Shown here piece after piece: positions 18,253 through 28,900 of a stretch of DNA of 64,000 bases. The notes beneath the pieces were generated by a model that saw only the letters and a program-made list of their open reading frames with translations, ran no database searches and was not told the DNA's origin. Source of the DNA: Aquella oligotrophica. GTDB taxonomy: Bacteria; Pseudomonadota; Gammaproteobacteria; Burkholderiales; UBA11063. The DNA lies in the NCBI RefSeq assembly GCF_002892535.1, contig NZ_CP024847.1, positions 1,054,001 to 1,118,000 on the forward strand, read 5' to 3'. Position 1 is the first letter of the stretch. Every line of letters starts with the position of its first letter. The translations under genes were made by a program, and so were the position numbers.

Positions 18253-19993
18253 ATGACGATACAGCAATATTTATTAAAATCTTTCGCCCAACACTCTGAA
18301 AATATAGCAATAATTCATGATGGAATTTCTCTTAGTTATCAAGAGCTCTATGCTTCGGCACTAAAAGTCGCCAAATTTTTGTCTGAAAAAGAATTGGAGC
18401 AAGCGAGCGTTGCTTTAATCTATGAAAATAAATTGCAACTGATTATTGCGCTCCTTGGGGTTATACTCTCCCGCAATACTTTTGTCCCAATTCCGCCAAA
18501 AACTCCACTTACCCGAATTAAACAGATTCTTCAAATAAGTAATACGCGGCTAATCTTGAGTGATCGGGAGTCGATTCTTGATACAGGAATAGATGAGTTT
18601 AATTCCTTAAAGCTTATTTGTGATTTTAAGCTAGCTGATTATACCCCTAAAAATGGTGAAATTGATGATTTATCACATATCTACTTTACATCAGGTTCAA
18701 CTGGGGAGCCGAAAGGAATCAAGGGTAGAAATGGTTCGTTATTGTCTTTTATGTTATGGATGATAAATAAGTTTGAGATTGGTAATCATGATCGAGTGCT
18801 ACAAATTGCTGGCGAAGGCTTCTCGCTATTTAAGCGTGAGGTTCTTGCAACCTTAATCTCGGGAGCAACCCTTGTTATTCCGACTGAAGCAGATAAATCT
18901 TCATTTGATAGTATCGCCAAATTTATATCGGCTAATAATATAACCCTATTTAATACTGTTCCTAGTTATTATAATTATTTGGTAGATTATTTACCCAAGC
19001 AAAGACAGCCTAAATTAAGGCTTATTTTTATTGCCGGTGAGATTTTATATAAATCCCTAGTTAACAAACATCTTCAGGCATTTAATAGTCATTGCCGACT
19101 GGTTAATCTTTATGGACCAACCGAGACAACCCAAGCTAAATTTTATTATGAGATTGATGTTAATAACTATCAGTTTGCTGAAATGATGCCAGTTGGGTTA
19201 CCAATTAATGATGTTACTAGGGCGTATATTCGTGATGCTTCTGGAGTTTTGGTTGATGAACCAGATGTTGTTGGTGAAGTTATAATTGCTACGGATGATA
19301 TTTCATACGGCTATTGTAATATTAGCCAAAATGCTCCTTTTATTGAAATTAACGGCAAAAAGGCGTTTTGTTCTGGTGACCTTGGCTATAAAGATCAACT
19401 TGGTTTATTGCATGTTTTGGGGCGAGCGGATTCGCAGATCAAGATTCGTGGTATGCGAGTTGAACTTAGTGAAATTGAAGCAAATATCCTAAATGTTGAT
19501 GGTGTACGAGAAGTAGCTGTTTTATATGTGCTACAAGATAATAGTCAGGAAGGTCAGCTAGTCGCAGTATTAGTTGGAAATACGACTAAAAGTGAAGTCT
19601 TAGAATACCTTTCTTCTTGCTTACCCGATTATATGCTGCCAGCCAGATTTGTCTATCTGGATAATTTACCCAAAAACCGGAATAATAAAATTGACCGATT
19701 AGCATTAAGTCAGATTATTCAGGAAGAAAACTCTCTAGCTCCATTGACGGCTAATAAAAATGAAGCTACTAATGATGCGATAACAGAAAAATTAATTGCG
19801 ATTTGGCAGGAATATTTCCCACAACCATTTTCTATTCATGACGATTTTTTTGCTTTGGGTGGTAGCTCGCTTTTAATTATGGCGATTGCCAGTAAAATTA
19901 AAGAAGTATTCAATCATACGCCAACATTGAATATATTCTATGAAAAACGAACGATTGCCGAACTAGCACAGTACCTTCATGTCAATCAGGATA
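18253..19993 (+). other. NRPS module 1: loading A domain and carrier protein
   Basis: A3 motif FTSGSTGEPKG near codon 18682, A5 YGPTETT at 19111, A7/A8 SGDLGYKDQ and GRADSQIKIRGMRVEL, and a carrier with DDFFALGGSSL (Ser codon 19867). The usual Asp of the amino-acid pocket is replaced by Ser at codon 18823 (context EGFSLFKREV). The inferred code is S-L-R-N-F-A-L-Q-A-K, which matches no code I know. There is no upstream C domain, so this is a starter module. The substrate is probably not a plain alpha-amino acid. Confidence 0.8.
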
Positions 19994-22900
19994 ATCAAAG
20001 TCAGACAATAAAATCAGCTTTAATTCATAAAGAGTATAGCAATGATTATTTCCCGCTGACACACATTCAGCAAGCCTATCTTCTAGGGCGTTTTGGTAAT
20101 TATAAACTGGGTGGGATTGCAACTCAGCGTTATGTTGAATATAGCTATAGCGAGCATCTGGATTATGCACGTTTAGAGGCTGCGATTAATCAGTTGATTA
20201 AACGCCACGCTATGCTTAGAACTACTTTCTCTGTTGATAGAATGGTACAAATAACCCATTCTGAATATAATTACAAATTATCTGTTAATGATTATTCAAC
20301 TTATTCCAAGAGCGATTTTCAGCAGCAAATATTGGAAATTCGTAATCAGATGCGGAGTGAAAAACTTGATCTAACTAAGTTACCATTATTTGCAATAAAA
20401 ATCTCCCGTGGGGCAAATGGCGACAGATTGCATTTTCTTTCTGATATCCTGATAATGGATGCACATAGCTTAAATATCTTTAGAGAAGAGTTAACCCTTC
20501 TTTATCAAGGCAATAAGCTTGATATGATTGAATTTACTTTTCGCGATTATATTGAATCAAAGTCTGAGTCAGATAATAACTTAGCTTATCTTAGTAAATT
20601 TTATTGGTTTCAGCGCTTTAAAGATATTCCTAATTTTGCTCCCCTTAGAACGCTGGAATTGCCTGAATCGGTAACTAATCCTATTTTTGCTCGAGATAGC
20701 CGGGTAGTTTCAGCAAATATTTGGCAGGAATTCAAGAATAAAGCCTATCAGAATAATCTTTCACCAACTTCAGCCTTATTAACTATTTACTATCATGTAT
20801 TAGCCAGATATTCAACAAATCCTAATTTTTTGATCAATATATCACTTTTTGATAAAAGTAATAGTTTAGTTGCAGATAATATTATTGGTGATTTTACTGA
20901 TATTCTGGCATTTTTGCCATATGCTGGTTATGAGAAGCAATTTATTAATCAGGTTCGGCATAACCATTCTTTATTATGGAAAGATCTTGAACATCGAGTA
21001 ATAGATGGGATTGAAGTATTTTCAATTATTCGTCAGAAATTTAATCTTGATTCTGATGTCATCATTGCACCACTGGTATTTACTAGTTTACTCGAAGATT
21101 CCAAAACAAATATCTTTCTTGAAAATAATGCCCATGAGGAATTTTATCTATCACAAACAGCACAAGTCTGGCTAGATAATAATGCCATTGAAAATAATGG
21201 TAACCTCCTTTCTGGCTGGGATTATGTGTCGCAGCTTTTTGCTATAGAACAGATTGAGCGCTTACATAAGCAATATATAAATTTGATTGAACATTTTGCA
21301 CATTATGCTTGGGACAATGAGATTCCTGATCTTATTGATTCTAGTGATTTAGCAATAATTGCTACTGCAAACTCATCTCATCAAAGCATGGAAAAAATAG
21401 TAACTCCTAAAGATCAAGCATTAGCTAAACCACATTCAATCGCAGTTATTGATGTTAATGGCAGTTATACTTATGACCAGTTAATGGATAAAAGCTACTC
21501 AATTGCAAGTTTACTAAAAAAAGTTGGAGTCCAAAAACGTGAATTGGTTGCAATCTTTAGTGAAAAAGGCTATCAGCAAATAGCCGCAGCCTGGGGGATC
21601 ATGAAAACCGGGGCGGCTTATTTACCCTTAAATATAGATTGGCCGATCGGACGGATTGAAGAAGTACTTCAAGAAGGAATGGTTCGTTATATCTTAGTAT
21701 CTAAACTTCAACTTACTAAAATTTCAGTTGATACAATTAAATCCGCATATCAAATTTTAGTGATTGATGAAGCTAATGATCAGCAAGCTGAGATTGCTGC
21801 GATTCCGATGGCAGAACTTGATGAAGCTGCATATGTTTTATTTACTTCAGGAAGTACCGGAAAACCCAAGGGCGTTGTTATTTCTTATCTTGGCGTGATA
21901 AACACCATAAAAGCGGTTAATGAGCGTTTCAATATCAACCAAGATGATACTATTTTGGCATTATCCGAGTTAAGCTTTGATTTATCGGTTTATGATATGT
22001 TTGGAATGCTTGGCGCTGGTGGAAAAGTAATTTTTCCTGATCCGGATAAGGTTAAAGAGCCATCTCATTGGTATGAGTTGATTGAAAAACATCAGATAAC
22101 TATCTGGAATACTGTGCCACAAATTATGCAGCTTTTGATTGACTACATTATTAGCCAGAAAAAACAACTCAGCTCACTACGAGTGGTTTTGCTAAGTGGT
22201 GATTGGATTCCATTAAGTTTACCCACGCAGATTAAATCATTAAACCCAAATATCACGGTGATGAGTCTTGGGGGAGCAACTGAAGGTTCGATCTGGTCAT
22301 GTTGGTATGAGATAAAGAAAGTTGATGAAAGCTGGAAATCAATCCCATATGGTGTAGCGATGCCAAATCAGAAAATGTATATTTTAGATACACAAGGTAG
22401 GCATTGTCCGGCTAATGTGATTGGTGAAATATATATCGGCGGTATTGGCGTAGCAATTGCTTATTGGAATGATGATGAAAAAACCAAAGCAAGTTTTATT
22501 CAGCATGAAGTGCTTGGGCGGCTTTATAAAACTGGCGATCTTGGCTGCTGGAATAAGGCAGGGTATATTGAATTTCATGGGCGCAAGGATTTTCAAGTCA
22601 AAATCAATGGTTATCGGATAGAACTAGAGGAAATTACCGCAAAACTGAATAAAATAAGTGGAATTGAGAGTTCAATTGCTCGTGTTTATTCCAATGCTGG
22701 GCGCGATTATATTATTGCTTACCTAGTATCCAGATATAGCTATCTTGCATCTGATAGTAGTGAATTACAGGGATTTAAATTAAAATTAGCTGGGATTAGA
22801 AATGATTTACCTTTAGCTACATATAAGCTAAACTTAGAATTACCAGAGAATAAATTTATCCTCCGAAAAAGTTATCGGCGCTACTTACCTATTAGTATCA

Positions 22901-25900
22901 ATGATGATGTAGCTATTGATGACATTCTCCAGCATAGTGCAGATACTATCAATCAATGGATTAACTCGGATAAGCAAGAAGATTTTCAAGGAACAGTTAG
23001 CGCCAGATTTTTAGATGAGATATTTGCCACAATTTCTGCGATTAATCTTGAAGAACGGGTTTTACCCAAATACCGCTATCCTTCAGCCGGAAGCAGTTAT
23101 TCGGTGAGGGGTTATCTAAATTTACCCGTTGCGCTTGATGATTATCAATCTGGCTACTATTATTATAATCCATTAGCTAAGACTCTGACTAATCTTGAAA
23201 CTCCTCAATTAACAGAAAATTTATCTGAGCTACCAGCAATAGATCTGATTGTTCATTATCCCGCGATTACTCCACTATATCAAGAAGAGTCGTTTAGGTT
23301 TGCTTACCTTGAAGCAGGGCATATGTTAGCTCTGATTTTAGAAGTGGTATCTAAGTATAGCATCCCAGTTACAGTTGAAATTTTAGATGAAGTTATTGAT
23401 AGTGATAATACACAGCTTATCCGCCTTAAATTTGGGCAAGAAGAGTCTATCAAGATTAAACCTCTAGTTGAATTAAATAAACTAGTTAAAACAAGTAGCG
23501 GAATTTATATAAATGATAAACATCAGGTTGATATAAATCAGCAAGATATATTTACCCGAGCTAATTGGTATAGTGGCAGATTATTGGAAACTGGTGGTAT
23601 GCTATTATCTTTTGATGGCGATAGATCACCTGAAAATTTGCTTTATGCTGGAATGTATTTTCAGCTTGTAAGTGAGCTACTTTATCAACATAATATTGGT
23701 AGCTGTATGCTTGGCTATGATATTTATGAGAGTGTATTATATTCAATGGTACTTGGGCTAATTGATGAGGGTGAAAAACATAAATCTGAAAGTATGGTAG
23801 AAGATAAGTCAATTAGTAAATATATCGAAGAAAGTCTTGTTCACGAATTACCTGAATATATGCTACCGTATGAGTATTTAATTGTCAACAAACTGCCGCT
23901 GACAGCCAATGGCAAAGTAGATCTGAAAGAATTACCAGTTCCACAGTTCTCCACTCAAAATAGGCGGTATATTGCACCAGAAACTCCGCTTGAAAAAGAA
24001 GTCTATGAGATTTTTGCTAAAGAGCTAGGTATAGAAGCTGAGACTATCGGAGTTGAAGATGATTTCTTTAGGATTGGTGGCAATAGTATATTAGCCATCC
24101 GCCTAACTAGTCATCTTAATAATTCGTTTGATTCTAATATTAAAGTTTCTGATATTTTTGCTTTAAAGACGATTAGGCATTTGGCTAATTTGATTCGTAC
24201 GACGCGAGGTGACTTTATCTTTAAAGATTACCAGATAAAAGAAAGTAAAGCGAATAGCCTTTATTTACCATTTAACCTGAATAATGTTCAGCAAGCGTAT
24301 TATCTCGGGCGTTATGCTTCTTTTGAACTAGGGAATATATCAACTCATTCGTATAGCGAACATAAATTTTCTAAACTAGATCTTAAACGATTTACAGCTG
24401 CGCTTAATAATGTAATCAAACGTCACCCGGGCTTAAGAGCCATTTTTAAGGATGGACAACAGCAGTATCTTTCCGATGTCCCTGAATATAGAGTTAACTA
24501 TTTTGAATTTACTAATTACGAAGATTTTTATCGGCTGCGAGAAAGCCTTTCGCATAAGGTTTATCCAACTGATGAATATCCGTTATTTGATTTTATCGTT
24601 AGTCGGTGTTTATTTAATGATGAAGAGCCTTACTATATATTACATATTAGTTTTGATATTCTTCTAATTGATGGTAATAGCACCAGATTATTATATGATG
24701 AATTAACACGTCTTTATCATAATCCAGATTTGCAATTACCGGTGCTGAACGTTAGTTACCGTGATTATATGATTCAGGTAGAGAAAATCCGTGCTAGTGA
24801 TTTATTTATCAAAGATCGGGAATATTGGCTAAATAAACTTCCTGATTATAATTTTGATTTGCAATTGCCGCTAAGTTGCCGGGCAACAGATATAGCTAAT
24901 CCACGCTTTAATAAATTGACCAAAATTATAGCTGGCGAAGTTTGGAATAAAATTAAGGCTAAAGCCCTAAAATATGATGTAGGATTAACCAGTATCATAA
25001 TGGTTATTTATGGCAAAGTTTTAAGTTACTGGAGCAATCAGACTAGTTTATGTATCAATCTTACTTTATTTAACCGGATACCATTACATCCCCAAATAAA
25101 TGAAATTCTTGGTGATTTTACAGTTCTTGAGTTGTTTGATTATAAGAACCCGGGCTTCGGGCAAAAAAGTATTATTGATGAAATCCGAATTAATCATGAG
25201 CAATTATGGCAGGATATTGAACATAATCTTTTTGATGGAATCGATTTTCAGCGCTTGATTCGTGAGGAGAAGCAATTAGCTACAAATCAGATTATTGCAC
25301 CTGTAGTTCTTACTAGTGTACTTGGCGATAGCAAGGATAAGGAGCAGTTTCTTGATGAATCATATCTTGGTAAGGAATATTCAAGTAACCAAACTTCACA
25401 GGTATGGCTAGTTAATCATGCCTATACTTCGGGTGATGATTTTATTGCTGAGTGGAACTATGTTGAACAATTATTTAATCAAGTAACTATTACTTCGATG
25501 CATCAGGATTATTGTCGGCTAATTGAGTTCTTGGCTAATGCAGATTGGGATAAAGATGTTTTTTCTGAACCTAGTTCTGCAAATTTAGCATTAATCCGGC
25601 AAATTAACTCTGCAATGCAGCCAGTTTCAGAGAAAACCCTTTGTGATAGCATCCTGTCTATAATAGATACCTATCAGTTGGCAGAACATCCTGCGCTTAT
25701 TGATAATAGCGGTAAGAGTGTTTGTGTCTATAGCTATCAAGAATTGTTAATGAAGAGCCAATTACTTGCTCGCCAGATTCTTCAATTATTAGGAGTTAAT
25801 CAAGCCGACAGATTAATCGGTATATTGGCTGAAAAAGGTGCTAATCAGGTAACTTCTAGTCTTGGCATCATGTTTGCTGGTTATGCTTATTTACCATTAA

Positions 25901-28900
25901 ATGTCGATTGGCCAGTAGAGCGGATTGATGAAGTATTAACAGGCGGCAAGGTTAGTTTATTATTAATTTCCCGTAAGATGGCTGCTAGGTTTAATCAGAC
26001 CTTATTATCACAAAAGTACCAGTTGATAATTATTGAAGATATACTATCAGAAACAAATCCTGAAATACTAGTAAGGCTCAATAAAATTTCTTTACCAAAA
26101 ATTAAACCAGATGATATTGCCTATGTGATCTTTACTTCTGGCTCGACAGGTAAACCAAAGGGTGTAACAATATCCCACCGAGGCGCGTTAAATACTATCC
26201 ATGCGGTTAATGCAAAATATCAGATAAACCAAGATGATAAGGTTCTTGCGTTATCTGATTTAAGCTTTGATTTATCGGTATATGATATTTTTGGCATGCT
26301 TTGCGCTGGTGGGACAATTGTTTTTCCTAATCAGGATAGGGTTAAAGAACCCATCCACTGGCAGCAATTAATTGCCAAGCATAAAATTACCATTTGGAAT
26401 AGCGTGCCGCAATTAGCTGAATTATTGCTTGAGGATTGGGAAATATTACACGATTCTACGCTTCGTTTATTTTTATTAAGTGGTGACTGGATTCCTTTAA
26501 CACTACCAAAGCGGTTGCGTGAAGCTTGTCCATTAAGTACTATAGTTAGCCTAGGTGGAGCTACGGAAGGAAGTATCTGGTCCATCTGGTATCAAATAGA
26601 TCAGCTTAATTCCAATTGGACGAGTATTCCCTATGGCGTTGCGATGCCAAATCAGCAGATTTATGTTTTAAATCATAATCAGCACCATTGTCCTGATGGC
26701 GTAATCGGTGAAATTTATATTGGTGGTGCTGGGGTAGCCCTAAATTATTATCATGATGATGAAAAAACCGCTGCTGCATTTATTAATCATCCTGAGCTTG
26801 GGCGATTATATAAGACAGGGGATTCTGGTAGGCTATATTCTGATGGTTATATTGAATTCATGGGACGACTGGATAATCAGGTAAAACTTAATGGCTATCG
26901 GGTAGAATTAAGCGAGATATCAGCTAAACTTTTACAATTAGATAGAATCGAAGATGCGCTAGTACAACTAACTAAAATTGATGGTAAAAATTACCTAATT
27001 GCTTATCTGGTAGTAGATAAAAACTCTGCCTCTTTAGGTCTGCACGATTTAGCCCAAAAGCTTAATCTAAGTCTTCAGAATGTACTACCAGAATATATGC
27101 TACCTCACTCATATATAACGCTAGAACAATTACCATTGACAGTCAATGGTAAGGTAGATATTCGTCAGCTACCAATCCCCGAAATGAATGCTGAAAGAAA
27201 TGATTACCAGAAACCTGTAAATGAGCTTGAAATAAATATCCTAGATGTTTATAGTGAAGTATTAAAAAAAGACAAGGAGGAAATTAGTACCAATGATAGT
27301 TTCTTTAAATTAGGTGGCGATAGTATTATTGCTATCCGTCTAGTGAGTCGGCTGAATAAAAAGCTTGGTTTAAATATTACGGTAAAGGATATTTTTACTT
27401 ACCGAAATATTTCTGAACTAGCAGCTTATATCTTGGCGAATAATCTGCAAAAAGAAACTCAAGACAACTATATTCCATTTAGTTTGATAAATGGTGCTGA
27501 TTATGCCGATTTTAGTGAGTTTGAGCGGTTGGAGGATGCTTTTCCAGCCAGTTATTTGCAGTTGGGAATGCTTTTTGAAAGTATGAATAGCCAGTATAGT
27601 ACCTATCATGTCGTAATTTCAGAGAAATATAAAGCAGCGTTTGATTCTACTCAATTTCAGCTAATTTGGGAATCGCTAATTCGTAAACATACTTTATTAC
27701 GTGCGCGGTTCATCCTATCTAAAAACTCATATGATTGTCTGATTTATAAGGATATACCTTTTTCTTTTTCAAAATATGATGACTACTCATTGAAGGAGTT
27801 GGTAAAGAATGAGAGTTTATTAAATTTTGATCATTCAAAGGCGGGTCTATTTCGAGTATTAGTCAATCAGTATGCGGATAAAGAAGAATTTGATATGGTT
27901 TTATCCTTTCATCACGCAATTACTGATGGCTGGAGCATTTCTCGCTTACTTAATGAGTTTTCAGCCGCATATTTACGAAGAAAACCAATTGAATTAGGGA
28001 AGTCGCAGCTTTCATATGGTGCATTTATCCGGCAGGAACAGAGAAATATTAACAACGATAAAATGATTAGATTCTGGCAAGAGTATCTGGACAAAATTAT
28101 TGTGCCAACAATCAATTGGAGTGGTGATAAGTCAGAATCAACGGCCGGTTTAAATCAAAGTCGCTTTACTCTAGATGAAACCATCAGTCAGAAGATTCAG
28201 GCTTATGCGCATAAACTAAATGTTACTAGTGATTGCGTTTTTCTATTCATTTATCTATCGGTTCTTTCACGTTTCCTAAATCAGAAAGATCTTACTCTTG
28301 GTCTCGTTATTAATAATCGACTGGAAGTTGCTGGAGGTGATGATTTATTTGGTTTATTTTTAAATACCATTCCATATCGTTATAAACTTGAAGGAAACAG
28401 TATTGATGAAGCAATAAAAGATATATACAATGAGAAAATAAGACTTTATGAATATAAGGGTTTTCCTTATGCCAAAATTAAGGAACTATTTACTCATGAT
28501 TTGTATCAATTTGCGTTTAATTATACACATTTTCAAATAAATCGGGAAGGGCAGACTAAGCGCGAAAACAATGATTATCAGCGTTCAAATATTCCATTTG
28601 TCTTAAATGTCGCACAGGGTGACTATTTTATTATTGATCTGATTGCCCATGACAATTTTTGTTCTAAAGAATATCTTGATTATTTGGCGAAAAATATTGA
28701 AGCGACACTTATAAATGTAATTGAATTTGGCAAAAATCCAGCCATTTTAGCTAAAGATTATTCAATGCAAATTGCAGCAGTAACGAATAATCATTATGAT
28801 TTTGGCTTAATCCATACCATACCTGAATTATTTAGTCAGCAGGCAGCAAAAACACCAAATGACATAGCCTTAATTTATAATAATCATCAATTTACGTATA

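Noticed and set aside
18253-19993. Module 1 as a 2,3-dihydroxybenzoate- or salicylate-activating domain
   Set aside because: Stand-alone aryl-acid enzymes have Asn at the 235 position, and salicylate or DHB synthesis genes are absent. The domain here has Ser and an unfamiliar code.
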